From: JAKFWF01 sp963732635
GTDB taxonomy: Bacteria > Pseudomonadota > Alphaproteobacteria > Rhizobiales > Hyphomicrobiaceae
Length of the DNA: 64,000 nt
Direction: 5' to 3'
NCBI GenBank assembly: GCA_963732635.1
Contig: CAVTAL010000008.1
Location: 1 to 64,000 of the forward strand
Shown here: one piece after another, positions 9,040 to 17,303 of the stretch
Layout: every line of letters starts with the position of its first letter
How positions within the stretch are numbered: position 1 is the stretch's first letter
The notes under the pieces: model-generated
What the model was told of the DNA's origin: nothing
The model's input: the letters and a program-made list of their open reading frames with translations, nothing else
The model's database searches: none
Made by a program: the position numbers and the translations under genes

Positions 9040-9114
9040 TGGCTGGGGCGCCAGGATTCGAACCTGGGAATGGTGGAATCAAAATCCACTGCCTTACCAC
9101 TTGGCGACGCCCCA
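9040..9114 (-). tRNA. tRNA-Gln (anticodon TTG)
   Basis: On the minus strand the acceptor TGGGGCG pairs with CGCCCCA. The anticodon stem GTGGA/TCCAC encloses loop TTTTGAT, giving anticodon TTG. The T-arm contains GGTTCGAATCC. The discriminator G is followed by an encoded CCA, so the 75-nt gene includes its own 3' CCA. All arms are intact. Confidence 0.95.
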
Positions 9115-9249
9115 TGACCCGACAAAGCGTGTCAGCGCTCACCCGTCAGGCGGGCGGACCATAGTCGAGCCGGCCGCTGCCTGCAACGCATGATTTGACG
9201 TGGGCAAGAGCAGCCGAAACCGGTGATCAGGCGCCCAAATTCGCGATCG

Positions 9250-9798
9250 TCAGGCGGGCAACAAATGCCGGAAAGCGCCACGCAGATAGACCAATGGTTC
9301 GGCGCCGTCCCGCGTCGTCGATGCAACCACGCGGCCGATGAATATGGTGTGGGTGGCGAACACGTGCTCCTGATTGACCTCGCAATCGAAGGTTGTAAGC
9401 GAGTTGACCAGCGTTGGCGCACCGGTCGCCAGCGTTCGCCAATCGCCACCTTCGAAGCGGGTCTCGCCCTTGTGGCCGGCACGGCCAGAGAACCGACCGG
9501 CGATCGGTTCCTGATCGTCGGCCAGCAAGTTGACCGAGAAGTTCCGATTGCGGCTTATGACGTCATGGGCGCTGGCGGCACGGTTCACGCACACCAGTAG
9601 TGTCGCTGGGTCGTCGGACAACGAACACACCGCCGTTGCCGTCAAGCCGAAGCGATGGCCCGGCGCGCCGGTGGCGATCACGGTTACCGCACCTGCCAGA
9701 TGGCGCATGCAAGCGCGAAAATCATCGGCGGGGATGCTGGGCAGCGGCGCTGCCTGCTTGGTCGTGGACAAGGGCTGGCATCTCCTGCGGGCGATCAC
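9250..9798 (-). CDS. flavin reductase domain protein (partner of the adjacent monooxygenase)
   Basis: Flavin:NAD(P)H oxidoreductase-like FMN-binding protein, 182 residues. Typical signatures are FRACMRHLAGAVTVIATGAP, GLTATAVCSLSDDPATLLVC, NFSVNLLADDQEPIAGRFSG and the C-terminal IFIGRV. Such proteins supply reduced FMN to two-component monooxygenases. The gene lies 18 bp downstream of a class-C flavin-dependent monooxygenase on the same strand, which supports that pairing. The first residues before the conserved domain are uncertain; a start closer to the domain is possible. Confidence 0.88.
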   Translation of the reverse strand: MIARRRCQPLSTTKQAAPLPSIPADDFRACMRHLAGAVTVIATGAPGHRFGLTATAVCSLSDDPATLLVCVNRAASAHDVISRNRNFSVNLLADDQEPIAGRFSGRAGHKGETRFEGGDWRTLATGAPTLVNSLTTFDCEVNQEHVFATHTIFIGRVVASTTRDGAEPLVYLRGAFRHLLPA

Positions 9799-9816
9799 CT
9801 GATTGCCCTTGCCACA

Positions 9817-11184
9817 TCACGCCGTGGACTTCCAGTCGCCGATTGAGGCCTTGGCGAGCCCCAAATGATCGCGCAGGGTATTGCCGGCGTATTCCTTGCG
9901 GAACAGCCCGCGCCGCTGCAACTCGGGAACCACAAGGCGGGTGAAGTCCTCATATGAGCCCGGCAGATGGGTGCCAGCGATCACGAATCCGTCGCAGGCT
10001 TCCTTGAGGAACCACTCTTCCATCTTGTCGGCAATGTCCTTGGGGCTGCCGACGAAAAGCGGAAACTCCCGGATCGTCCCGCGGTTCGAAACTTCGACGA
10101 AGTCGCGGATCGTCGGGTTTTTCTTGCCCGAGGAGGCGACCACGCGGTCGCGGATCGCCTGCAGGCCGCTGATTGATTTCAGTTCCTCGTCGGAGAATGC
10201 GTCGTCCATTGCTTTCGAGGCGAAATCGAAGTTGAGCACTTCCGATAGCAGCGCCAGGGCGTCGACCGGCTTCGCCAGCTTGTCAATTACTTCCATCTTG
10301 GCTTCCGCGATACCGCGGGTTTCGCCGGGAATGACGTAGATGGCAGGTGCAACCTTGACGTGGGCCGGATCGCGGCCGCATTTGACCACCTGATCCTTGA
10401 ATGCCGTGTAGACCTTCTGCCCTACGGCAACATTCGGGTAGATCGCGAACACGAGTTCGCCCCAACGGGCGGCAAAGCGCTGGCCACGGCCAGATTGGCC
10501 GGCCTGGATCAGCACCGGTCGGCCCTGGGCCGAACGCGGCACCGTAAATGGCCCGCGGGAACGGAACCATTTGCCTTCGAAATCGAGGCGGCGGACCTTG
10601 TCGGGGTCGGCAAAGCGGCCGCTGTCCCGATCGGCGATGATGGCGTCATCGTCCCAGCTATCCCAGTGGCCGAGCACCACTTCCATGAACTCGTCCGCCC
10701 GGTCGTAGCGAAGGTCGTGCTCGGGGTGCTCCATCTGGCTGAAATTGCGGGCTTCGCTGTGATTGAGCGACGTCACCACATTCCAAGCCGTTCGCCCGCC
10801 CATCATCAGATCCATGGTCTGGAACACGCGGGCAACGTGAAATGGTTCGTAGTAGGTGGTTGAATAGGTTGAGCCGAGGCCGAGCTTGCTGGTGGCGGTA
10901 CCCATCACGGTGAGCAACGTAGCCGGGTCCATCTTGACCACGCGCACGCCGTTTTCCACCGCCGCGCGATAATCGTCGCCGAGAATATCGGGCATGGCGA
11001 GGCGGTCGTCGAAGAAGGCGAGATCGAAGCAGCCGGCCTCGAGTGTGCGGGCGATGCGCTGGTAGTAGGCAGGCGACAGGAAGTCTGGCGCGGTCGCTGG
11101 ATGGCGCCACGAGCCGACATAGTTCGAGCAGTTCTGTGCCTGCAGGAACCCGATCAAGGTCATCTGTCGCTTGGCGTCGGCCAT
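9817..11184 (-). CDS. NtaA/SnaA/DszA-family FMN-dependent monooxygenase
   Basis: Bacterial-luciferase-like (LLM) oxygenase of the nitrilotriacetate monooxygenase branch, 455 residues, using FMNH2 supplied by the adjacent reductase. Diagnostic stretches are TYSTTYYEPFHVARVFQTMD, MMGGRTAWNVVTSLN, DRADEFMEVVLGHWDSWDDD and GRPVLIQAGQSGRGQRFAAR. The start is the ATG at 11184 (MADAKRQMTLIGFLQ), discarding 20 upstream residues that look non-native. Enzymes of this group open or hydroxylate chelators, sulfur heterocycles or sulfonates; the substrate cannot be told from sequence. It forms an operon with the flavin reductase. Confidence 0.92.
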   Translation of the reverse strand: MADAKRQMTLIGFLQAQNCSNYVGSWRHPATAPDFLSPAYYQRIARTLEAGCFDLAFFDDRLAMPDILGDDYRAAVENGVRVVKMDPATLLTVMGTATSKLGLGSTYSTTYYEPFHVARVFQTMDLMMGGRTAWNVVTSLNHSEARNFSQMEHPEHDLRYDRADEFMEVVLGHWDSWDDDAIIADRDSGRFADPDKVRRLDFEGKWFRSRGPFTVPRSAQGRPVLIQAGQSGRGQRFAARWGELVFAIYPNVAVGQKVYTAFKDQVVKCGRDPAHVKVAPAIYVIPGETRGIAEAKMEVIDKLAKPVDALALLSEVLNFDFASKAMDDAFSDEELKSISGLQAIRDRVVASSGKKNPTIRDFVEVSNRGTIREFPLFVGSPKDIADKMEEWFLKEACDGFVIAGTHLPGSYEDFTRLVVPELQRRGLFRKEYAGNTLRDHLGLAKASIGDWKSTA

Positions 11185-11283
11185 TGGTCGTAACCCCCAG
11201 AGGATTTTCGTTGGCCGCATGATGACAGACGACCAGCGAAGCACAACCGCACAGGGCGCATGTGAGGTGCGGCGAAATGCAAA

Positions 11284-11754
11284 CTACAGTTCCAGAATGA
11301 GGCAGGTGGTGGTGCCGGTGGCGAGCAGCCGATCCTGGTTGTCGACGAGGCGTCCCTCGGCAGTGGCGATGCGCCGGCCCGAGGTCAAGACAGTGCCGAC
11401 GGCTTTGATTAGTCCGGTGTCGGCGGTCATGCCGCGTACCAGGCTGATCTTGAACTCAAGAGTGGTGTAGCCGAACCCCTGTGCCAGCATCGACTGCACC
11501 GCGCAGGCCATGCAGCTGTCGAGCAGGGTCGCAGCATAGCCGCCGTGCACTGAGCCGATTGGATTGTAGTGCTGCGGTCCCGGCCGGCCCTCGAAGGTGG
11601 CTGAGCCTTTCGCCACCGCGACCAGCGTGAAGTCGAGCGTCTGGCTGATCGGCGGCCTCGGCAGTCGGCCATCGACGATCGATTGCAGGAAGTCGAGGCC
11701 GGTCATCAACTTCATGGTCGCTATCGAGGCGACGCCATACTGGGGCTGATCCAT
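11284..11754 (-). CDS. PaaI-type hotdog thioesterase
   Basis: 156-residue acyl-CoA thioesterase-like protein of the hotdog fold. The signature NPIGSVHGGYAATLLDSCM contains the HGG motif and the following catalytic-region Asp, then GYTTLEFKISLVRGMTADTG, the usual central strand. It is on the same strand as the monooxygenase pair but 99 bp upstream of it, and may belong to the same degradative unit. The substrate is probably a small acyl- or aryl-CoA, by family only. Confidence 0.88.
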   Translation of the reverse strand: MDQPQYGVASIATMKLMTGLDFLQSIVDGRLPRPPISQTLDFTLVAVAKGSATFEGRPGPQHYNPIGSVHGGYAATLLDSCMACAVQSMLAQGFGYTTLEFKISLVRGMTADTGLIKAVGTVLTSGRRIATAEGRLVDNQDRLLATGTTTCLILEL

Positions 11755-11883
11755 ATTGCAAATTCGTCCGTTGGATGGCTAAAACCAAGTTCAGAGGCGA
11801 TCGGGCAGTTTTCAGAGTTGTGCCGCTGCGACCGTCATAACTCACTTCCTCAACCGCTTGTATGCAAGCTGGATCATAACGGC

Positions 11884-12283
11884 ATGCCCGTCACCGCCCT
11901 ATATGCCGGTCTTTTGGCTGGCCTGTTCCTATTTCTTTCCGCGCGAGTCATTGGCTATCGACGGGCACAGCGGGTGGAGATCGGTGATGGCGAGGATCGA
12001 GAACTGCTGCGGCGCATTCGGGTGCACGCCAATTTCGTCGAGTATACGCCCTTCGCGCTGATCCTGATCGGGCTAGCCGAAGTCAATGGCCGGGACGAAA
12101 TCGATGTTGCATGTATTTGGCATCGCATTGTTGTTGGGGCGCAGCTTGCACGCTTATGCATTGTCGCAAACTCCCCACATATTGGCATTGAGGGTGTTTG
12201 GCATGGTTCTCACGCTCGGCACCATCTTCAGTGCGGCAGTGGCCTGTGCGCTGTTGGCGATACTGGGCGGCAAGCTGATCTAG
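11884..12283 (+). pseudogene. MAPEG-family membrane protein, single frameshift
   Basis: The ATG at 11884 opens MPVTALYAGLLAGLFLFLSA and reads VRVHANFVEY-type signature (RRIRVHANFVEYTPFALILI) to about 12090. The rest of the family sequence (MLHVFGIALLLGRSLHAYAL, then VFGMVLTLGTIFSAAVACAL) is in the next frame to a stop at 12283. Combined they make a four-helix MAPEG protein of normal size (about 132 residues), a family that includes glutathione-dependent membrane enzymes. One inserted base near 12093 accounts for the break, so this is either a recent pseudogene or an indel error. It is convergent with the Lrp gene. Confidence 0.82.
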
Positions 12284-12297
12284 GTCTCTTGCGAGCC

Positions 12298-12786
12298 TCA
12301 GGCCCCCGCCGCCCTCAGCTTCTCCTGCGCGAACGACAGCGGCAGCGCGCTGGTGCACTTGATCTGCTCCATCGCAAATGCCGAGGATACGTTCGAAAGC
12401 TCGATCTTGGAGATCAGTTTTTTGTAGAATGCGTCGTAAGCGGCTATATCGGGCACCACGACGCGCAACAGGTAATCGACGGCGCCGCTCATGCGATAGA
12501 ATTCGACGACTTCGGGGAATTCCACGATCACCTTGTGGAAGTCCTCCAGCCAGCTCAACGCGTGCCTGTTGGTCGAGATCGAGACGAACACGGTAACGCC
12601 AGCTTCCACCGCTTTGGGGTTGAGCAATGCCACCCGCCGCTGAATGATGCCGGCCTCTTCCATCTTCTGAATACGCCGCCAGCACGGCGTGGTCGAAAGC
12701 CCGACCGCCTTGCCGATCTCGGCGACCGGCAGTGTGCAGTCAGCCTGCAGGATATCGAGTATTTTGAGATCCATTTCGTCGAGCAT
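12298..12786 (-). CDS. Lrp/AsnC-family transcriptional regulator
   Basis: 162 residues from the ATG at 12786 (MLDEMDLKILDILQADCTLP). The N-terminal HTH is followed by the family mark VGLSTTPCWRRIQKMEEAGII, and a C-terminal RAM ligand-binding domain (FPEVVEFYRMSGAVDYLLRV). Lrp-type proteins sense amino acids and form octamers. The longer frame to 12834 adds 16 unlikely residues. It is divergent from the DUF442 gene across 188 bp of unusually AT-rich DNA with a palindrome just before its start, so autoregulation or control of the neighbour is likely. Confidence 0.93.
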   Translation of the reverse strand: MLDEMDLKILDILQADCTLPVAEIGKAVGLSTTPCWRRIQKMEEAGIIQRRVALLNPKAVEAGVTVFVSISTNRHALSWLEDFHKVIVEFPEVVEFYRMSGAVDYLLRVVVPDIAAYDAFYKKLISKIELSNVSSAFAMEQIKCTSALPLSFAQEKLRAAGA

Positions 12787-12798
12787 GGGGCACCAGAT

Positions 12799-12811
12799 GG
12801 AATTTAATTCC
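12799..12811. promoter_or_regulatory. palindrome GGAATTTAATTCC upstream of the Lrp-type gene
   Basis: 6-bp arms GGAATT/AATTCC around a single T, 12 bp upstream of the regulator start and in a locally AT-rich stretch. Lrp/AsnC regulators commonly bind AT-rich imperfect palindromes of about 13-15 bp near their own start. No experimental or comparative support is available here. Confidence 0.45.
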
Positions 12812-12974
12812 GGAAGGACTAGGTTATGCGGCACGATATATTGCGCTGACGGAACGTCAATCGAAAAATAGAATTATTTTGCGTGAAATTTATCGTTTTC
12901 CTTGTTGCATGGCATTGGGTGTGCTAATTTGAGCCTCTCGCGCTTTTTCGTTCCAAATATCTGGATTGCCATCG

Positions 12975-13514
12975 ATGTCGAATACATCTGCTGAACTGAC
13001 CATTACATGGATCACGCCGCTTTTCGCCGTCACCTCTGAACTGACAAGCGGTGATTTTGCCAAGCTGGCCGAGATGGGCATCAAAAGTGTCGTGTCGAAC
13101 CGTCCAGACGGCGAGGAAAGCGGTCAATTGCTGGCCAAGCGTGAGGCGGCCTTGGCGTGGCGCGCTGGTTTGACATTTCGACATGTGCCGGCCGCGAAAC
13201 ACGAGCTATTCACCGACAACGTCGTCGAGGCGATGGCCGATGCGCTCGGCGAACTGGCAGGCCCGGTGGTTGCCCACTGCAAGTCTGGAATGAGGTCCGC
13301 CATCGTTTGGGCGGCCGCCAGTGCCCGTAGTCAATCGGTCGACTGCGTGCTGCTGGCGCTTGAGAAAGCGGGTTTCGATCTCGAAGTCATTAGAGACGAT
13401 CTCGACGCACAGGCCGATCGCAAGCGTTGGCTCGGACGCAGCGCGGCGCTGGATTGCGGCAGTGCCGCCGCTGTCGAGCGGCTGCCAGCGAAGCCGTCTC
13501 GCGACGCTGCCTAG
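12975..13514 (+). CDS. DUF442/TIGR01244-type phosphatase-like (beta-lactamase-hydrolase-like) protein
   Basis: 179 residues from the ATG at 12975. The fold is that of a dual-specificity phosphatase-like domain: GIKSVVSNRPDGEESGQ, then VAHCKSGMRSAIVWA, which contains the HCxxGxR-type P-loop (HCKSGMR) with a Cys nucleophile. Such domains occur alone or fused to an MBL domain in sulfide-metabolism or biofilm-related proteins (Blh/BigR-type operons); here there is no MBL domain. The last 30 residues are low-complexity. Divergent from the Lrp-type regulator. Confidence 0.82.
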   Translation: MSNTSAELTITWITPLFAVTSELTSGDFAKLAEMGIKSVVSNRPDGEESGQLLAKREAALAWRAGLTFRHVPAAKHELFTDNVVEAMADALGELAGPVVAHCKSGMRSAIVWAAASARSQSVDCVLLALEKAGFDLEVIRDDLDAQADRKRWLGRSAALDCGSAAAVERLPAKPSRDAA

Positions 13515-13636
13515 CCCGAACGTTGACTTCGTCCAGCAATTGCGCAGCATGCTATATTATGTCTAAACTGATCTAATGTCCGGGTGATCGGACGAACTAT
13601 ACGTCGCATACCTGTTGTGTGACTGGAGAGCGCCGC

Positions 13637-15676
13637 ATGTTGCGCCCGCGCATGATTGCGACCAAGCCCGTGCTCGATCGCGTGCAGGCTGCGATCGCGG
13701 CGGACCCACTCGCCGAGCAGGAGTTTCACGATCTGCTCGATCGCACCGATACGATTTTCGGGATGAAGCTCCTGACCTATGACAAGCCTGGCAGCATGGC
13801 GAGGGTGATCGCCAACGCCATCGAGTTCCCGCCGCCGTCCGCGCCGCCGCTGCCACAGAATTTTCCGATTGCGCCCGCGCCGCCGATGTCCGATGCCCTG
13901 TTTCCGCAGTTGCTCGGCCGGGACGATGCCACGCCGCTGCGCTTCCTGCCGCAGGTGTCGGCGTTCGAGCCGTTCGAGGGGGCCGAAGAAAGCGACGCGC
14001 CCAGTATGATGCCGGAAGCCATGGGCCTGATTCAGAAGGGCTACGATGCTCTCGATCTGGCCAAGGCCGGACTGTCGCGCATGCAGGCGCTGGGTGCCGC
14101 CTGGCTACTGACCGGTGACGACCGATACGCCGAGCGCGGCGCCAAGGAAATGCTGGCCATGTGCGCGCTCAAGCACTGGGGTGAGAGCCATCACCTCGCG
14201 GTTGCGACGTTCATGCAGGCGCTGGCGATCGGCTACGACTGGCTGCATGCGGCGCTGAGCGATGCCGACAAGGCGACCATAAGGCAGGCGCTGCTCGACA
14301 AAGGTGCGGGACCAATCCTCGCCGCCTACGATCCCGCCAAGGTCGAGCGCTGGGTAGTGCGGCCGTCAAACTGGAACATCGTTTGCAATGCCTCAGTTCT
14401 GATGAGCGAACTCGCCTTCGGGCCCGAAACCAGTGATCCGCGCCTCGCCACGCTCAAGGCCGCAGCCTTGAAGTCGATCCGCAACGGCCTGCAACTTTTT
14501 GCCGACGATGGGTCCTGGCGGCTCGAAGGTCCAGGCTACTGGCATTTGGCCTGTGAACACACGGTCTACCTACTGGCCGCGCTCGAAACCGCCGGTGACA
14601 TTGAGACCTTGGCGGCAGTGGAGGTGCCGGGCATCGCCGAGACCGGCCGCTGGCGCTGCTACATGTCTGGGCCATCGACGCGGCTGTTCAATTTCGGCGA
14701 CAGCGAAGAGATGCGACCGGGGCTGTGGTGGCTGCGCTGGCTCGGGAACCGCTATGCCCAGTCGGTGCTTCACGAAATGGCAGAAGACCGCAGCGGCAAG
14801 TTAGGGGCCGCGGACGAAGTGCATCCCATGGACGTGTTGTGGCGCCGTCCGCCAATGCAGGCGCCGAGCCCGCCTGCCGTTGTGTCGCTGCCCACGGTTC
14901 AAGTGTTCAAGGAGGCAGCCGTAATCCGCGGCGTCTGGGGCGACCCGATGGCGGCCTACGTCGGCCTCAAGGGGGGCGAGACCAGCGGCTTGCGCAGCCA
15001 CAGCCACCTCGACCTCGGCCACTTCGTCTACGAAATCGCCGGCCTGCGCTGGGCGATTGACCTCGAGCCCGATTCGTACAACGCCTGCTACCTCGAGCCG
15101 CCGGAGCGATACAAATACTACCGGACGAGTTCGTTCGGCCACAACACGCTGGTGATCGACGGCGTCAATCAGGCCTATCGCGCCGTCAGCGAAGCCGGTC
15201 CGGCGGTCGCGGCGCAATTCTCAGGCCCGGTCATCTCGGCACAGTCTTCAGCCGTTACGCTCGATATGTCCGCGGCCTACCCGATGGCACGCAGTGTCAA
15301 GCGGACCGTCTCGCTCGAAACATCCGGCGATCTTACCTTGGTTGACGAGATTTCGTCTGCGGCGCCGCTGCGCGAGGTGGTCTGGAGCATGCACACGCGC
15401 GCAACGGTTGAATGCGAAGGCCGCCACGCCCGCCTCGGCATGTCCTATGACAAGCAGCATGGCAGTGCGCGCGAGATGGTCACTCTGCATGCGTGGATGC
15501 AAGGCTTCGAAGGCGCGCGCTTCGAAAGCGCCACCGCCGGTCACGCTGTACGGCACGAGGCCTGCAAGAAACCCGAGAAGTCGAACAGCGAGTTCAAGCG
15601 CCTGTTCGTGAAGATGATACCGTCCACTAGCGACATTCGGCTGCTGGTGCGCTTCTCGCTGCAGCCGAAGCCGTAA
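13637..15676 (+). CDS. heparinase II/III family protein
   Basis: 679 residues from ATG 13637. The middle region has the (alpha/alpha) toroid typical of polysaccharide lyases (GESHHLAVATFMQALAIGYD, WVVRPSNWNIVCNASVLMSE, DGSWRLEGPGYWHLACEHTV). The C-terminal half is the heparinase II/III beta-sheet domain (LRSHSHLDLGHFVYEIAGLR, with the conserved H-x-H-x-D, and SFGHNTLVIDGVNQ). No signal peptide is evident at the N-terminus, which is odd for a lyase that meets extracellular polymer; it may act on imported oligosaccharides. There are no sugar-transport or other carbohydrate genes next to it, and the substrate is unknown. Convergent with the lipoprotein gene 8 bp away. Confidence 0.85.
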   Translation: MLRPRMIATKPVLDRVQAAIAADPLAEQEFHDLLDRTDTIFGMKLLTYDKPGSMARVIANAIEFPPPSAPPLPQNFPIAPAPPMSDALFPQLLGRDDATPLRFLPQVSAFEPFEGAEESDAPSMMPEAMGLIQKGYDALDLAKAGLSRMQALGAAWLLTGDDRYAERGAKEMLAMCALKHWGESHHLAVATFMQALAIGYDWLHAALSDADKATIRQALLDKGAGPILAAYDPAKVERWVVRPSNWNIVCNASVLMSELAFGPETSDPRLATLKAAALKSIRNGLQLFADDGSWRLEGPGYWHLACEHTVYLLAALETAGDIETLAAVEVPGIAETGRWRCYMSGPSTRLFNFGDSEEMRPGLWWLRWLGNRYAQSVLHEMAEDRSGKLGAADEVHPMDVLWRRPPMQAPSPPAVVSLPTVQVFKEAAVIRGVWGDPMAAYVGLKGGETSGLRSHSHLDLGHFVYEIAGLRWAIDLEPDSYNACYLEPPERYKYYRTSSFGHNTLVIDGVNQAYRAVSEAGPAVAAQFSGPVISAQSSAVTLDMSAAYPMARSVKRTVSLETSGDLTLVDEISSAAPLREVVWSMHTRATVECEGRHARLGMSYDKQHGSAREMVTLHAWMQGFEGARFESATAGHAVRHEACKKPEKSNSEFKRLFVKMIPSTSDIRLLVRFSLQPKP

Positions 15677-15684
15677 CGGCGGCT

Positions 15685-17145
15685 CTACCGGCCGAGACCG
15701 GCGCTGGTGCTTTGCGGCAAGCCGTCGCGCACGGCAGCATCGAGAGCATCGCCGCCGGCCCGAGTAGCGAGCGGCTCGGGGATGACCCACATGCGGTAGC
15801 CGTTGGCGACCACAGGCTTGCGGCACGAGATGCGACCACCTTCGAGGCGACAATCGGAATCGACATCAACGGTCCGGCTTTCGCGCCGGTCGTGCACCAT
15901 GACCTTCATATCCACCGGTTGGATGAATCCGCCGGTGTTGAATAGTTCGACATCGCGAAATACGCATCCGAGCGAATGCTGGCAGGCACCGGCACGTTTG
16001 CCCCAGGTATTGCCGACGCCGAGCGCACGGGCGCGGGACAGTAGGCGAGCGGGTGCGGTCGTCCCCTCGCTGATGTAGCACCCATCCCTCATGCATAGGA
16101 TCGGATCGGCGGTCTTCTCGAACCGGCGGATGCCTTTGTTGCCCGCTTCCATCAGTATCAGGATGGCAACGCGGGGATTGGCCGGAGGCGGACTGGTGAG
16201 GCTCACGACGGTGTCGGCGACGGCAGGCGCCGCAGCCGGCCGCAATGCCGGGGCTGGAACGGTCGGAATGGCGGCCTTACGCGTGGCCTCGGCAGCTTTC
16301 GCCTCGCGGGCGGACTCGGCCTCGCGCAGCTTCTCGGCCAAGACCTTGGCCTCTGCTTCGCGCCGCGCTTCAAGCGCCTTCAACTCGGCCTGCTTTTGCT
16401 GGTCGGCGACGCGTTCGCGCTCGGCAGCTTGGGCTTTGGCTTCAGCGAAGGCTTTAGCTTCGGCATCGCGCTTGGCAGTCGCTGCCTTGATCTCGGTTTG
16501 CTTCTGCTCCTCGATGACGCGCTCGCGCTCGGCGGCTTGCGCCTTCGCTTCGGCGAAGGCTTTGGCTTCGGCATCGCGCTTGGCGGTCGCCGCCTTGATC
16601 TCCGCTTGCTTCTGTTCCTCGGCGACGCGCTCACGTTCGGCGGCTTGTGCCTTGGCGTCGGCGATTAGCTTTTCCTCAGCCTGACGGGCTGCGAGTTTCT
16701 GGGCTTCGTATGCCTTTGCGGCATCTTCCTGCGCCTTGCGCTCGGCGGCGTGTTCCGCCTTTTCGTGCTCGGTGCGTGCAAGTTCCATAGCTGCGCGTCG
16801 TTCGTTTGCCTCGGCGCGCGCCTGGGCCAGCATCTCGGCTTCGTCGGCCTTGGCCTGTTCGGTGGCCTTGGCGGCGGCCTCCTTGCGGGCCTTTTCCTCC
16901 GCGCGCTTGGCATCGGCCAATTTGCGGGCCGCTTCAGACTTCTGCCGCTGCGCGTCGATTTTAGCCTGGGCCTCGGCGAGCTTTTCCTGGGAGACAGCCG
17001 GCTCCGAAAACTTTTCGATCATTTCCTCTGCCGAGGTCTTCTGCGCCGGCTGCTCGGCGGCCTCGATGCCGCATGAGGCCATGACCAATGCAACTGCTGC
17101 CACCGACAGCACGGTGGCAATTGAGGGACCAGTGCGTTTGCTCAT
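15685..17145 (-). CDS. probable lipoprotein with long repetitive coiled coil and Cys-rich C-terminal domain
   Basis: 486 residues. The N-terminal signal (TVLSVAAVALVMASC) ends in a lipobox-like MASC with Cys25, so it is probably membrane-anchored in the periplasm. Residues about 40-295 form a charged Ala/Glu/Lys/Arg coiled coil resembling TolA domain II. It includes three nearly identical 36-residue units (about 161-268). After a Pro/Ala linker, residues about 320-486 make a compact domain with six cysteines (LCMRDGCYISEGTTAPARLL, ACQHSLGCVF, DCRLEGGRISCRK). These could form three disulfides. I do not know a name for the C-terminal domain. It may span the periplasm like TolA or an LPS/peptidoglycan-contact protein; that is inference. 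Confidence 0.75.
   Translation of the reverse strand: MSKRTGPSIATVLSVAAVALVMASCGIEAAEQPAQKTSAEEMIEKFSEPAVSQEKLAEAQAKIDAQRQKSEAARKLADAKRAEEKARKEAAAKATEQAKADEAEMLAQARAEANERRAAMELARTEHEKAEHAAERKAQEDAAKAYEAQKLAARQAEEKLIADAKAQAAERERVAEEQKQAEIKAATAKRDAEAKAFAEAKAQAAERERVIEEQKQTEIKAATAKRDAEAKAFAEAKAQAAERERVADQQKQAELKALEARREAEAKVLAEKLREAESAREAKAAEATRKAAIPTVPAPALRPAAAPAVADTVVSLTSPPPANPRVAILILMEAGNKGIRRFEKTADPILCMRDGCYISEGTTAPARLLSRARALGVGNTWGKRAGACQHSLGCVFRDVELFNTGGFIQPVDMKVMVHDRRESRTVDVDSDCRLEGGRISCRKPVVANGYRMWVIPEPLATRAGGDALDAAVRDGLPQSTSAGLGR
16342..16665 (-). repeat. three tandem 108-bp repeats coding the coiled coil
   Basis: Three in-frame copies of a 36-residue unit containing AKAQAAERERV and AEAKAFAEA. 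The first two copies are almost identical in protein and DNA, and the third diverges toward its end (ELKALEARREAEAKVLAEK). The high nucleotide similarity suggests recent expansion by slippage or unequal crossing over, so copy number may vary between strains. Confidence 0.85.
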
Positions 17146-17303
17146 GATACGCCTGCCGCGCGTTGCAAGGTTTGCCGGAAAAGGAATGGCACCTCCCGAG
17201 CCGCGATGGAGCGACCAGGAAGATCGATCCTGTCGTTATTCGCTGTGAGTTGGGCAATTGTGCGGAGGCCGTGTGGTCGTTCTCTGAATAGCGACAACAA
17301 TCC

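Noticed and set aside
3240..9114. Genomic island with tRNA-Gln as attachment site
   Set aside because: An integrase remnant and a tRNA gene are both present, but I could not find a duplicated tRNA 3' end near the integrase, so the boundaries cannot be supported.
11683..12807. 374-codon plus-strand frame spanning the MAPEG and Lrp loci
   Set aside because: Only the first part after 11884 is MAPEG-like; the rest is antisense to the Lrp-type gene. The frame is open by GC bias.
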